Shown here: in pieces, positions 43,420 through 53,488 of the stretch
How the letters are laid out: each line of letters opens with the position of its first letter
Position numbering within the stretch: position 1 is the first letter of the stretch
Assembly: GCA_913063265.1 (NCBI GenBank)
Contig: CAJXZG010000014.1
Span: forward strand, 1 to 64,000
Reading direction: 5' to 3'
From: an uncultured Prolixibacteraceae bacterium
GTDB lineage: Bacteria; Bacteroidota; Bacteroidia; Bacteroidales; Prolixibacteraceae
Length of the DNA stretch: 64,000 nucleotides
The notes under the pieces: generated by a model
Database searches by the model: none
Seen by the model: the letters and a program-made list of their open reading frames with translations, nothing else
What the model was told of the DNA's origin: nothing
Position numbers and translations under genes: made by a program

Positions 43420-46140
43420 ATGAAAATAATGAATAGAATTAATACTGCACTGATATTGTTAATGATACCTTTTTTGCTAAAGGCACAACAAATAAAAGTT
43501 GATGGTAATGTAGAGCATCAAACCATCGATGGATTTGGAGGCATGAACCATACCACCTGGGTAAAAGATTTTAACGACGACCAAAGACAGAAGATTTTTG
43601 GCAATGAACCTGGAAATATGGGATTAAGTATACTACGTATTCATATCGATCCCAATTCAGGAAGGTTTAAAGATCATTTACCTACAGCAAAATTTGCACA
43701 GGAACATGGCGCGAAAATTTTTGCCACACCATGGGATCCACCTTCCAATTTGCTTGAAAACAATGGAGATGACACCTATATTCCTGAAAGCAATTATGGT
43801 GCATACCTGAATCACCTGAATTCATTTGATGCTTTTATGAAAGATAATGGCGTACCCCTTTATGCCATTTCTGTTCAAAATGAACCGGATATAGGTGAAT
43901 GGGCAGGATGGACACCGGCACAAATCTTTAAATTCGTAAAAGAATATGCACAGCATATTAACAACAAGGTTATTGCTCCTGAATCTTTCCATTTTGACTG
44001 GAAATATTCTGATCCCATTCTAAAAGATTCTACGGCAAGTTCTCATGTTGATATTATTGGCGGACATATTTACGGAGGAGGATTAAAAGATTATCCTCTT
44101 GCCCGGCAGAAAGGTAAGCCCGTTTGGATGACCGAACACCTCACCGGTCATGAATCGCCCGAAGTTAACACATGGCCGCTTGCCCTCAGTCTGGCAAAAG
44201 AAATTAACGATTGTATGCTTGCCAATTTTAATGCCTATGTATGGTGGTATATTCGTCGATATTACAGTCTGATTACCGATGATGGAAACATATCGCATAA
44301 AGGTTATGTAATGTCGCATTTTTCAAAATTTGTTCGCCCAAATGCCATTCGAATTGATGCTGTTGTTTCTTCTGTGCCAAATGTATATGCAACTGCATAT
44401 AAAACCGATACCAGTCTTACAGTCGTTGCTATTAACCGAAATGCCATAAACAAACAAATTCAGCTTTCTGTTAATAATGTGAATTTTGAACAACTGACAG
44501 CATTTACTTCAACCAATGGAACTTATTTGAAAAATACCGGGACTTTAATTGAATCAGACGGGATGTACACGGTTACTTTACCTCCTTACAGTATTTCAAC
44601 ATTTACATCAACACCGCAAGCCGGAGGAAAATTCAATAATATTTTCCCGGTTGCTTATTTAGGAGATGAGATTCAAACAATTAACGATGAGGATTTAAAC
44701 GGGATTGAAAAAGTTGTGTTTGATGCTTCGGAATGTTATGACCCAGATGGTGAAATAATGAACTATTCATGGGCTTACAATGGGGAGCAAATTTCGGTGG
44801 ACACAGTTATAGAAATGGAATTGCCGGTTGGAACGCATACACTCACACTTACAGTAACAGATAACGACGGAGCCAGGGATATTGAAAAAATTACAGTAAA
44901 TGTTGAATCGACTTTTACCACCGAACTATGGTTTGAAGCTGAATGTGCCAATGTGGGTTTAAATTGGGAATTGGGATATCACGATGAAGCTTCAAATACC
45001 ACATTTGTAAACAGTCCTGAAGGGATTGAGTTTTCAGGATTCGCTTCAGAAATCAGACATAATCAGATTGCCATTCCTTTTTCGGTGTTGGAAGAAGGAA
45101 ACTACAAAATCTGGGGACGTGTAATTACTCCCTCAGCAGATGACGATTCATTTTGGATAAAACTGGATAAATCGGCATGGATACCCTGGAATGGAATTCC
45201 TACAGGTGATAGCTGGCATTGGGATGATGTTCACAATGTTTCGGATGACCAACCGGTAAGTTTTTATTTACGTGCAGGAAACCATACTTTGTATGTAGGC
45301 ATTAGAGAGGACGGGGCCCTGCTCGATAAAATATTAATAGCGAATACAGGTTTGGTGCCAACCGGTTTGGGCGGAGATGCTGAAAGTTGTAACGCAATTA
45401 CAAGAACTACAAAACTATGGTTCGAGGCAGAATGTATGAATGTGGGAAGCACATGGGAACAATTAAAAGATGATGAGGCTTCTAATCAGGGATATGTAAC
45501 AACACCGGAAGGAACCGAAAATACTTCGTCTGCATCTTCAGACACAAACGACCAGTTAAATGTAACTTTTAATATCACGGAACCGGGACTTTATAAGGTT
45601 TGGGGAAGGGTTATTACATCAAATGGTAACGATGATTCTTTCTGGGTTAAAATGGATGAAAACGAATGGATAAACTGGAATCAGATTCCAACAGGAAATA
45701 GCTGGCATTGGGATGATGTGCACGATGGTGGTCAGGAGAACAATGTAAAATTTAATTTAACTACCGGGAAACATACTTTGTATATTTCTTTCAGGGAAGA
45801 TGGAGCTTTGCTGGATAAGTTGCTGATTACTAATGCAGATACTATTCCTGTTGCATTGGGTGGTGAGGCAGAATCCTGCAATTTGGTTGGTGTAAATAAT
45901 ATGGATAATAACCGACAAATAATTATTTATCCCAATCCCACAGAGCATAAACTAAATATATTTTTCCCGGAGTTAAGGGCTGATATTTCAATCTATACAA
46001 TAAATGGCATTGAGATTTATAGTGCTAAAAATTTGCTGTCAAAAACAGAAATAGATATTTTAGACTACAATCCCGGGATTTATTTTGTAAAAATTGAAAA
46101 CGAACATCAAACTGTAATAAAAAAAGTAATTAAAAAGTAA
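43420..46140 (+). CDS. GH30 (subfamily 8-like) glucuronoxylanase with PKD, tandem CBM-like modules and T9SS tail
   Basis: The 906-residue protein has a signal peptide, then GH30 (about 22-400): acid/base Glu155 in SVQNEPDIGEW and nucleophile Glu239 in PVWMTEHLTG. The barrel-to-sandwich join (GYVMSHFSKFVRPNAIRI) is like that of GH30_8, enzymes that cut xylan next to 4-O-methylglucuronate substituents. A PKD-like domain (about 415-498; SECYDPDGEIMNYSW) follows, then two tandem homologous modules of about 155 residues (from about 502 and 662) that each contain LWFEAEC, DDSFW and SWHWDDVH. The last 75 residues (IIIYPNPTEHK to VIKKVIKK) are a type A T9SS sorting domain. It is probably cell-surface or released. 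The GH67 gene begins 3 bp later. Confidence 0.9.
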   Translation: MKIMNRINTALILLMIPFLLKAQQIKVDGNVEHQTIDGFGGMNHTTWVKDFNDDQRQKIFGNEPGNMGLSILRIHIDPNSGRFKDHLPTAKFAQEHGAKIFATPWDPPSNLLENNGDDTYIPESNYGAYLNHLNSFDAFMKDNGVPLYAISVQNEPDIGEWAGWTPAQIFKFVKEYAQHINNKVIAPESFHFDWKYSDPILKDSTASSHVDIIGGHIYGGGLKDYPLARQKGKPVWMTEHLTGHESPEVNTWPLALSLAKEINDCMLANFNAYVWWYIRRYYSLITDDGNISHKGYVMSHFSKFVRPNAIRIDAVVSSVPNVYATAYKTDTSLTVVAINRNAINKQIQLSVNNVNFEQLTAFTSTNGTYLKNTGTLIESDGMYTVTLPPYSISTFTSTPQAGGKFNNIFPVAYLGDEIQTINDEDLNGIEKVVFDASECYDPDGEIMNYSWAYNGEQISVDTVIEMELPVGTHTLTLTVTDNDGARDIEKITVNVESTFTTELWFEAECANVGLNWELGYHDEASNTTFVNSPEGIEFSGFASEIRHNQIAIPFSVLEEGNYKIWGRVITPSADDDSFWIKLDKSAWIPWNGIPTGDSWHWDDVHNVSDDQPVSFYLRAGNHTLYVGIREDGALLDKILIANTGLVPTGLGGDAESCNAITRTTKLWFEAECMNVGSTWEQLKDDEASNQGYVTTPEGTENTSSASSDTNDQLNVTFNITEPGLYKVWGRVITSNGNDDSFWVKMDENEWINWNQIPTGNSWHWDDVHDGGQENNVKFNLTTGKHTLYISFREDGALLDKLLITNADTIPVALGGEAESCNLVGVNNMDNNRQIIIYPNPTEHKLNIFFPELRADISIYTINGIEIYSAKNLLSKTEIDILDYNPGIYFVKIENEHQTVIKKVIKK

Positions 46141-46143
46141 AAG

Positions 46144-48204
46144 ATGCCCAAAATGAAATATCCTGTTTTTTTAATAATTCTATCATTCAGCTTTTTATAC
46201 ATAAATGCCGAAGATGGACATAAACTCTGGTTGAGAAATGAATACTCTAACCAGGTAAACGTTGTTGTCAAAAAAGAGTCTGAAATTCTGGACATTGCAA
46301 AACAGGAATTAAAAAACAACTGGCGGGGCGAAAATGGAGCAGTCATAAAACTGGTGTTAAAAAAAGACAAAAGAATACAAGATGATGGTTTTATATTGAA
46401 CCCAGATGAAATTCGGGCTAACACAGAACTTGGAATATTATATGGTGCTTTTGAGTTGTTACGCAAACAACAAACACAGCAAAAAATTGAAGAGAAAGTA
46501 TTTAATCCTTCCTATCAGCTTCGTTTGCTAAATCACTGGGATAATTTGAATGGCTCGGTAGAAAGAGGATATGCCGGTTCATCAATTTTTTGGAACAAGG
46601 ATGAGGATGATTTAACGGTAACTGAAAAGGACATAAAATTATGGAGTGAATATGCAAGGGCAAATGCCTCGATTGGTATAAACGGAACGGTGATTAATAA
46701 TGTAAATGCTTCACCCAGGGTATTAAAAAAAGAATCGTTGGAACGAATAAAGGTTATTGCCGATGTTCTTCGTCCCTACGGAATTCAAGTATTTCTTTCG
46801 ATAAACTTTGCTTCTCCTGCAATTATTGGGGGACTGGAAACCTCTGATCCTCTAAATAAAAATGTCATTGACTGGTGGAAGGAAAAAGCAAAAGAAATTT
46901 ATAAGATTATTCCTGACTTTGGAGGTTTTCTTGTAAAAGCAAGTAGCGAAGGTCAACCCGGGCCACACGATTTTGGAAGATCTCATGTTGATGGTGCAAA
47001 TATGCTTGCCGGTGCTGTTGAACCTTTTGGTGGTATTATCATGTGGAGAGCATTTGTGTACAGCGCAAAAGAAGACGACCGTGCAGAACAGGCTTATGCT
47101 GAATTTTTTCCTTTTGACGGACAGTTTAGAGATAACGTGATTATTCAGGTAAAAAACGGGCCAATCGATTTTATGCCCCGCGAACCTTTTAGCCCACTCT
47201 TTGGTGCTATGAAAAAAACTCCCCTGATGCCCGAATTGCAAATTACACAGGAATATCTTGGGCATTCCATTCATTTGGTTTTTCTTTCAACCATGTGGGA
47301 GGAATTTTTAAATAGCGATACATACCAGGAAGGAGAGGGTAGTACAGTAGCCAAATGTACTGATGGTTCAATTTTTGAACAAAAAACTGCAATTGCAGGT
47401 GTGGCAAATATTGGAAAAGATATCAATTGGTGTGGACATCATTTTGCACAATCTAACTGGTATGCATTTGGAAGACTGGCCTGGGATAACCAACTCACCA
47501 GCGAACAAATTGCTGATGAATGGATAAAACTTACATTCAATCCTGATGTGAAATCAAAAACAAGTTTTTCAAAAGATTGGAAAGAAAACTTTTTGAAACC
47601 GGTTAAAAGTATGATGCTGGAAAGCAGAGAAGCTGCTGTGAATTATATGATGCCTCTGGGTTTACACCATATTTTCCAGGCTCACCATCATTATGGACCC
47701 GGGCCGTGGTGGGAACTACCCGGTGTAAGAAAAGACTGGACAAATCCGTACTATCATCGTGCTGATTCTATGGGTGTTGGTTTTAACAGAACGGTAACCG
47801 GGACAAATGCGGTGGCTCAGTATCACGAACCTTTGCGTTCTCAGTTTGGAGATTTGAAATCTTGCCCCGAAAAATACATTTTATGGTTTCATCATGTACC
47901 CTGGGACCATAAAATGAAAAGTGGTAAAATCTTGTGGGATGAAATGTGCTATCGGTATGATGATGGAGTAAGTCAGGTTCGGCAATTCCAGGTAATCTGG
48001 GATAAAATACATCCTTATGTAGATGCAGATCGATTTGAAGCCGTTCAGAGAAAATTACGTGACCAGGCTAAAAATGCCCAGGTTTGGAAAGATGCCTGTT
48101 TGCTTTACTTTCAGACATTTAGTAAAAAAGTTATCCCTTTTGATATCGAACGCCCCATTCACAATCTTGATGATTTGAAAAAGGATGACATGGATAAAGC
48201 ATAA
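46144..48204 (+). CDS. GH67 alpha-glucuronidase
   Basis: The 686-residue protein removes (4-O-methyl-)glucuronic acid from the non-reducing-end xylose of aldouronic acids. The leader MPKMKYPVFLIILSFSFLYI indicates export. The N-terminal beta domain (about 25-120) precedes the TIM barrel. Catalytic candidates are Glu269 in KASSEGQPGP, Asp342 in NGPIDFMPREP and Glu370 in QITQEYLGHS, matching the acid and paired bases of GH67. LHHIFQAHHHYGPGPWW is a further signature. It overlaps nothing but starts 3 bp after the GH30 stop, a strong sign of one operon and a division of labour: GH30 produces the oligomers on which GH67 acts. Length is usual for the family. Confidence 0.94.
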   Translation: MPKMKYPVFLIILSFSFLYINAEDGHKLWLRNEYSNQVNVVVKKESEILDIAKQELKNNWRGENGAVIKLVLKKDKRIQDDGFILNPDEIRANTELGILYGAFELLRKQQTQQKIEEKVFNPSYQLRLLNHWDNLNGSVERGYAGSSIFWNKDEDDLTVTEKDIKLWSEYARANASIGINGTVINNVNASPRVLKKESLERIKVIADVLRPYGIQVFLSINFASPAIIGGLETSDPLNKNVIDWWKEKAKEIYKIIPDFGGFLVKASSEGQPGPHDFGRSHVDGANMLAGAVEPFGGIIMWRAFVYSAKEDDRAEQAYAEFFPFDGQFRDNVIIQVKNGPIDFMPREPFSPLFGAMKKTPLMPELQITQEYLGHSIHLVFLSTMWEEFLNSDTYQEGEGSTVAKCTDGSIFEQKTAIAGVANIGKDINWCGHHFAQSNWYAFGRLAWDNQLTSEQIADEWIKLTFNPDVKSKTSFSKDWKENFLKPVKSMMLESREAAVNYMMPLGLHHIFQAHHHYGPGPWWELPGVRKDWTNPYYHRADSMGVGFNRTVTGTNAVAQYHEPLRSQFGDLKSCPEKYILWFHHVPWDHKMKSGKILWDEMCYRYDDGVSQVRQFQVIWDKIHPYVDADRFEAVQRKLRDQAKNAQVWKDACLLYFQTFSKKVIPFDIERPIHNLDDLKKDDMDKA

Positions 48205-48231
48205 GCGGCTAATTTAAATTTATAAACCATT

Positions 48232-49437
48232 ATGAGATTAACTATAAACTTAACAGCCCGACTGATTTTACTGCTTTCGCTGTTTGTTGTTTTACACATT
48301 CAAAGTGCGGTTGCCCAAACAAAAAACTGGGTAGGCACCTGGAGTTGTTCCCCTTATGCTGCAGAAAAACATACTCCTCCTGAACCATTTATTGCTAGTA
48401 ATACCTTACGTCAGGTAGTGCGCGTATCGATAGGAGGAGAAACATTGAGGATTAAATTTTCAAATAAAACCTGTGCTACACCGGTTACCATGAAAAAGGT
48501 AAATATTGCTGTTTCCAAAGGCGAAAGTAAAATTGATCCATCAACAATTACTGAATTAACTTTTAACGGATATCAATCAGTTACAATGAATCCTTATTCT
48601 GAATTACACTCCGATCCTTTTAAATTCAACCTGGACACAAGCATGCGAATTGCCATTACAATATTTTATGGTGAAGCAGCAACTTCTCCTGATATGACTT
48701 TTCATTACGGCTCCAGAACGGATTCTTATATTCTGAAAGGGGATCATTCAACTTCCGATACTTTTGCAGGGGCTACAGTAGTTGAACGCTGGTATCATAT
48801 CAACACCATTGATGTTTTGGCAGATGAAACTGCAGGATGTGTGGGAATTTTAGGAAACTCAATAACCGATGGATACGGATTACACGGTGGATTACAAAAC
48901 CGTTGGACAGATATTTTTTCACAAAAACTTCTGGTCAATAAACGTACACAAAACATCGGCGTTTTAAACATGGGAATTGGTGCAACTTTGGTTTCTGGTC
49001 CCGGACCAACAACCGGTGTAAGCAGGTACAAGGATGATTTACTTACCCAATCAGGCATTCGGTGGATAATCATTTTTTACGGGACCAATGATATTGGTGC
49101 AGGAAAAAGTGCTTCGACAATAATTAAAGCTTATCAAACCATAATTGATGATGCTCATGCTATGGGAATTAAAGTTTACGGAGCTACTATTACGCCTTTT
49201 AAAGGGAGCGGTTATTTTTCTGAGGCGCATGAAAATGTAAGAAACGAAGTAAATAAGTGGATTCGTACTCCCGGTAATTTTGATGCCTGTATCGACTTTG
49301 ATAAAACAATTCGTGATCCAAACGATATCGAAAAAATGACAGAGAAATTTTCAAAAGACTGGCTGCATCCCAATGAATCAGGACTGGCTGTTTTGGGAAA
49401 CTCAGTTGATTTAAATCTTTTTACAGATAAGGAGTGA
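48232..49437 (+). CDS. Secreted SGNH/GDSL hydrolase (probable carbohydrate esterase)
   Basis: The 401-residue protein has a signal peptide (ending near SAVAQ). A beta-rich N-terminal segment (about 30-190, WVGTWSCSPYA to VLADETAG) precedes an SGNH hydrolase domain. Block I is GNSITDGYG (Ser210, with Asn in place of Asp of GDS). FYGTNDIG is block III and DWLHPNESG gives the Asp376/His379 pair of block V. Similar proteins deacetylate polysaccharides or act as arylesterases. Sitting between GH67 and GH2 in the xylan operon, acetylxylan esterase is a good guess. The reaction is not proven by sequence. Confidence 0.84.
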   Translation: MRLTINLTARLILLLSLFVVLHIQSAVAQTKNWVGTWSCSPYAAEKHTPPEPFIASNTLRQVVRVSIGGETLRIKFSNKTCATPVTMKKVNIAVSKGESKIDPSTITELTFNGYQSVTMNPYSELHSDPFKFNLDTSMRIAITIFYGEAATSPDMTFHYGSRTDSYILKGDHSTSDTFAGATVVERWYHINTIDVLADETAGCVGILGNSITDGYGLHGGLQNRWTDIFSQKLLVNKRTQNIGVLNMGIGATLVSGPGPTTGVSRYKDDLLTQSGIRWIIIFYGTNDIGAGKSASTIIKAYQTIIDDAHAMGIKVYGATITPFKGSGYFSEAHENVRNEVNKWIRTPGNFDACIDFDKTIRDPNDIEKMTEKFSKDWLHPNESGLAVLGNSVDLNLFTDKE

Positions 49438-49500
49438 TTGAATTTGATTTATTTGAAGTAAAAAACATGATTTATGCTTATTAAAACAAAGAAATTATTA

Positions 49501-52215
49501 ATGAAAAGATTGTATGCGGTTTCAATTATAGCAATGCTTTTGATTCAAATCTCATGCAATCAGGAAAAGGATACAAGACAACAGATTTCAATCAACGAAG
49601 GATGGAAGTTTTTCAAATACGAAAACATTGAAGATGCAGACAAGCTGATTTACGATGAACGTCCGGATATCAATAACAATCAGGAACTTCGTGTGGCGGA
49701 TGCAAAACCGACTGAAGCCGTGGAAATTGAGGCTTCTAAGAAGGTTTTAAAACCCTGGATTTTGCCATCGGCCAATGACTTCATTAAAGATCCTGCGAAT
49801 CAATATCAACGCCCGAAAGGAAATCCGGGAGGCGACTTTCCTTTTGTTCAATCCGATTTTGACGATGCCGCCTGGGAAGATGTAAATCTTCCACACGATT
49901 GGGCCATTGAAGGTCCTTTTCAGGAAGGTTGGGATTCGGAAGTAGGCGGCGGCATGGGACGTTTGCCAAGTAATGGTGTAGCATGGTATCGCCGTAAAAT
50001 CAATATCTCTCAGGAAGATTTGGATAAATCTGTTTTTCTGCAAATCGATGGTGCAATGTCTTATTCAATGGTTTGGTTAAACGGGCAACTGGTGGGTGGC
50101 TGGCCTTATGGTTACAACAGTTATCAACTCGATTTAACTCCATTTGTAAATCCGGGAGGTGATAACCAACTGGCAATTCGTTTGGATAACCCAAATCATT
50201 CAGCCCGGTGGTATCCCGGGGCAGGCTTGTACCGAAATGTTTGGTTAATTAAAACACACAAAACACATATCGCTCAATGGGGTACCTTTGTTACCGCCAA
50301 TAATGTTTCAAAGGAATCTGCTGATATTAACCTGAAGATTAATATTACAAATGATAGCAAAATAGATGAAATTCTGGAGCTTGAAACTCAGGTTTTTTCT
50401 TTAAACGAAAAGGGAGAAAAAGGCGTTTCTCCTGTAGTGAAATTCGAAAAGCAAAAAGTAAATATTTCAGCAGGGAAAAAAGAGGAGATAGAAACTGAGG
50501 TTCGACTTGAAAATCCAAAGCTATGGGGACCGTTCCCTAATCAAAAACCAAACCTTTATTTAGCGGTTACCACACTTTTAAAAGGAGGAAAAATAATTGA
50601 TGAATACAAAACCCAATTTGGAATCAGAACATTGGATTTTGATTCCAATAAAGGAATTTCAGTAAATGGAGAATTAATTAAAATTCAGGGTGTAAATAAC
50701 CATCATGATTTGGGTGCTTTAGGTGCTGCATTTAATACACGTGCTGCAGAACGCCAATTGGAAATTTTAAAAGAGATGGGTTGTAATTCGGTTCGGATGG
50801 CTCACAATCCACCGGCACCCGAATTGCTTGATCTTTGCGACAAAATGGGATTTTTAGTAATGGATGAGATTTTTGATTCGTGGGAGAGAAAAAAAACAGC
50901 CCACGATTTTCATTTGGTTTTCCCCGAATGGTCGGAAGCAGATACACGCTCCTTTATGCGTCGCGACAGGAATCATCCATCCATTATTATGTGGAGTTTT
51001 GGAAATGAAGTAGGAGAACAATATACAGGTGAGGCAGGAGCAGCAGTGGGGCAACGATTGTACGATATTGTAAAAGAAGAAGACAGTTCGAGGCCCACTG
51101 TGGTGGCCATGAATTTTGCCAAACCCTATATGGAATTGCCAAAAGTACCGGATGTAATCGGCTTAAATTATCAGGGAGAAGGAATTCGCTGGGAGGATGA
51201 GTTTATTGGAACAGATCGAATTCGAACGCCTCCTTCATATAATGCTTTTAAAGAAAAGTTTCCCAACAAAGTGATTATAAGTACCGAAACAGCATCGGCT
51301 TTTAGTAGTCGCGGATATTATAATTTCCCGGTAACTGAGAAGATTAGTTCTCCAACTCGCGATGGGCGTGGAGGAAACTCTAAATTGAGTCATGTAAGTT
51401 CTTATGAACTGTATTGCGTTGATTTTGGTTCAAGTCCTGACCGTGTTTTTAAAAGGCTCGATTCGCATCCCTTTGTTGCCGGAGAATATGTCTGGACAGG
51501 ATTTGATTACTTAGGAGAACCAACACCATATTACAATGCCCGAAGTTGTTATAACGGAATCGTTGATTTGGCAGGGTTTAAAAAAGACCGCTTCTATTTG
51601 TATCAGTCAAGATGGCGTCCCGATTTTCCGATGGTACATATTTTACCTCATTGGAACTGGCCTGAAAGAATTGGCAAAGTAACACCTGTTCATGTTTTTA
51701 CTTCGGGAGATGAGGCTGAGCTTTTTCTTAACGGCAAATCATTGGGCAAAAAGAAAAAAGGAGAATTCGAGTACAGGTTAAGGTGGGATGATGTAATTTA
51801 CGAACCCGGTATATTAAAAGTTGTCGCTTATAAAGATGGTAATGTTTGGGCTGAAAATGAAGTAAAAACAACCGAAGAGGCCAGCAATCTTCACCTTACT
51901 GCAGATAGAGAAATGATAAAAGCTGATGGTGAAGACTTATCATTTGTAACACTTAAGATTGCGGATAAAAACGGTTTAATGGTTCCTCGCACAAACAATT
52001 GGATTGAGTTTAGTATTTCAGGGCCGGGAGAAATTGTCGCAACAGATAATGGCGATCAAACCGATATGACTGCTTTCCCGTCATTAAAACGAAAAGCTTT
52101 TAACGGAATGGCACTGGCAATAGTTCGAAGCAAAAAAGGGGAAGGTGGAGCAATAAAAGTTACCGCAAAATCAGAAGGACTGGTTACAACGGAAGTAGAA
52201 ATAATAAGCAAATAA
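49501..52215 (+). CDS. GH2 beta-galactosidase/beta-glucuronidase-family enzyme, lipoprotein
   Basis: The ATG at 49501 puts a lipoprotein leader (AMLLIQISC) at the start; an ATG 27 bp upstream would lengthen it needlessly. The 904-residue protein has the GH2 sugar-binding jelly roll (HDWAIEGPF, WYRRKINIS), immunoglobulin-like domain and TIM barrel (GVNNHHDLGALG, VRMAHNPPAP). Acid/base Glu503 is in WSFGNEVGE and nucleophile Glu596 in ISTETASAF. Extra C-terminal beta domains (DUF4982-like and an Ig-like module, about 690-900) follow. GH2 members cleave beta-galactose, glucuronate, mannose or arabinose; context allows galactose or glucuronate side groups of xylan. Exact sugar is unknown. Confidence 0.9.
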   Translation: MKRLYAVSIIAMLLIQISCNQEKDTRQQISINEGWKFFKYENIEDADKLIYDERPDINNNQELRVADAKPTEAVEIEASKKVLKPWILPSANDFIKDPANQYQRPKGNPGGDFPFVQSDFDDAAWEDVNLPHDWAIEGPFQEGWDSEVGGGMGRLPSNGVAWYRRKINISQEDLDKSVFLQIDGAMSYSMVWLNGQLVGGWPYGYNSYQLDLTPFVNPGGDNQLAIRLDNPNHSARWYPGAGLYRNVWLIKTHKTHIAQWGTFVTANNVSKESADINLKINITNDSKIDEILELETQVFSLNEKGEKGVSPVVKFEKQKVNISAGKKEEIETEVRLENPKLWGPFPNQKPNLYLAVTTLLKGGKIIDEYKTQFGIRTLDFDSNKGISVNGELIKIQGVNNHHDLGALGAAFNTRAAERQLEILKEMGCNSVRMAHNPPAPELLDLCDKMGFLVMDEIFDSWERKKTAHDFHLVFPEWSEADTRSFMRRDRNHPSIIMWSFGNEVGEQYTGEAGAAVGQRLYDIVKEEDSSRPTVVAMNFAKPYMELPKVPDVIGLNYQGEGIRWEDEFIGTDRIRTPPSYNAFKEKFPNKVIISTETASAFSSRGYYNFPVTEKISSPTRDGRGGNSKLSHVSSYELYCVDFGSSPDRVFKRLDSHPFVAGEYVWTGFDYLGEPTPYYNARSCYNGIVDLAGFKKDRFYLYQSRWRPDFPMVHILPHWNWPERIGKVTPVHVFTSGDEAELFLNGKSLGKKKKGEFEYRLRWDDVIYEPGILKVVAYKDGNVWAENEVKTTEEASNLHLTADREMIKADGEDLSFVTLKIADKNGLMVPRTNNWIEFSISGPGEIVATDNGDQTDMTAFPSLKRKAFNGMALAIVRSKKGEGGAIKVTAKSEGLVTTEVEIISK

Positions 52216-52229
52216 TAAATAAACTAATT

Positions 52230-53471
52230 ATGAACTGTAAACTGAATTTTATATTGTTTTTGTTTTTCCTCGCTATAATATTGGGGGCTTGCAACCACGA
52301 AATTCCTTTGGTTTATACGGCTGAGAATTCAAGTGAAAAAATCGGGGAACCTGTTACTTTAAAATATGAAGATCTTGAAGAAATTGAACCTTTAACAGAT
52401 CCATTTGCCTGGTCTGATGGTTCTGGTCGTTCAACAAAATTTAAAGATTGGAGTAAAAGACGCGCCGAAATCGGTGCAGAAATTCAACATTTCGAAATTG
52501 GAATAAAACCGCCAAAACCCGATACTATTCAAGCTCAGTTTGATGGAGATACACTTAGAGTCAGTATCACTAAAAACGGAGAAACATTAACATTGGTTTC
52601 TGCAATTATTCTTCCCGAGGGAGAAGGGCCGTTTCCTGCAGTGATTGGCATTGGAAGAGGCTCGGGTAGTTTGCCTTCAGATTTGTTTTCTGAACGAAAT
52701 ATTGCCCAAATACCTTTCCCCTTTTATCAGGTTATGGCCTGGCAACAAAAACGGGGCAAAGAACCCATCAATAAACTTTATCCTGAGTTAAGCTATATGG
52801 GAGCATACAGTGCCTGGTCCTGGGGAATCAGCAGATTAATAGATGGTTTGGAAGTGGTGGCCGATGATTTACCAATCGACCTAAAGCATCTTGCTGTTAC
52901 AGGATGTTCTTTTGCTGGGAAAATGGCACTTTTTGGAGGAGCTTTTGATGAACGTATTGCGCTGACTATTGCACAGGAATCAGGGGGTGGTGGAGCAGCT
53001 GCATGGCGTGTCTCCGAAACTTTGGGTGAAGTGGAAACCCTTGGGAGAACCAGTCATGTCTGGTTTATCGAAGACCTTTTTAAATTTTCAGAAACAGTAC
53101 CTAAACTGCCTTACGATCATCACGAATTAATGGCTATGGTTGCACCACGGGCATTATTGGTTTTGGGTAATCCCGATTTCGAGTGGCTGGCAGAAGAGTC
53201 CGGATATGTTTCATGTACTGCAGCAAAAAAAGTGTGGGATACTTTTGGTATTTCCGAACGTTTTGGATATTCAATTGTCTCAGGGCACGGGCATTGTCAG
53301 CTGCCTGATATACAACGCCCCGAAGTGGAAGCTTTTATTGATAAGTTCCTTTTGGGTGATTTTACTGCTGATACAAATATAGAAATTCATCCTTATCAGA
53401 GCACAGATTACAAAAAATGGTCAAACTGGTGGGGTACTGAAAAACCGGAATTTATAGTAAGTGAAGAATAA
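52230..53471 (+). CDS. CE15-like glucuronoyl esterase, lipoprotein, with atypical nucleophile elbow
   Basis: The 413-residue protein has a lipobox leader (AIILGAC). The alpha/beta hydrolase domain carries the nucleophile Ser227 in VTGCSFAGKMALFGGAFDER, the block IAQESGGGGAAAWR, LPYDHHELMAMVAPRALLVL, and His353/His355 in SGHGHC. CE15 enzymes cut the ester between lignin alcohols and 4-O-methylglucuronic acid on xylan. In the characterised enzymes the elbow reads GCSRxGK, where Arg helps to stabilise the oxyanion; here Arg is replaced by Phe. The protein may be a subgroup with changed activity. It lies between GH2 and GH115 (14 and 17 bp gaps) in the xylan operon. Confidence 0.82.
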   Translation: MNCKLNFILFLFFLAIILGACNHEIPLVYTAENSSEKIGEPVTLKYEDLEEIEPLTDPFAWSDGSGRSTKFKDWSKRRAEIGAEIQHFEIGIKPPKPDTIQAQFDGDTLRVSITKNGETLTLVSAIILPEGEGPFPAVIGIGRGSGSLPSDLFSERNIAQIPFPFYQVMAWQQKRGKEPINKLYPELSYMGAYSAWSWGISRLIDGLEVVADDLPIDLKHLAVTGCSFAGKMALFGGAFDERIALTIAQESGGGGAAAWRVSETLGEVETLGRTSHVWFIEDLFKFSETVPKLPYDHHELMAMVAPRALLVLGNPDFEWLAEESGYVSCTAAKKVWDTFGISERFGYSIVSGHGHCQLPDIQRPEVEAFIDKFLLGDFTADTNIEIHPYQSTDYKKWSNWWGTEKPEFIVSEE

Positions 53472-53488
53472 CTTTAAAAAAGAAAATA

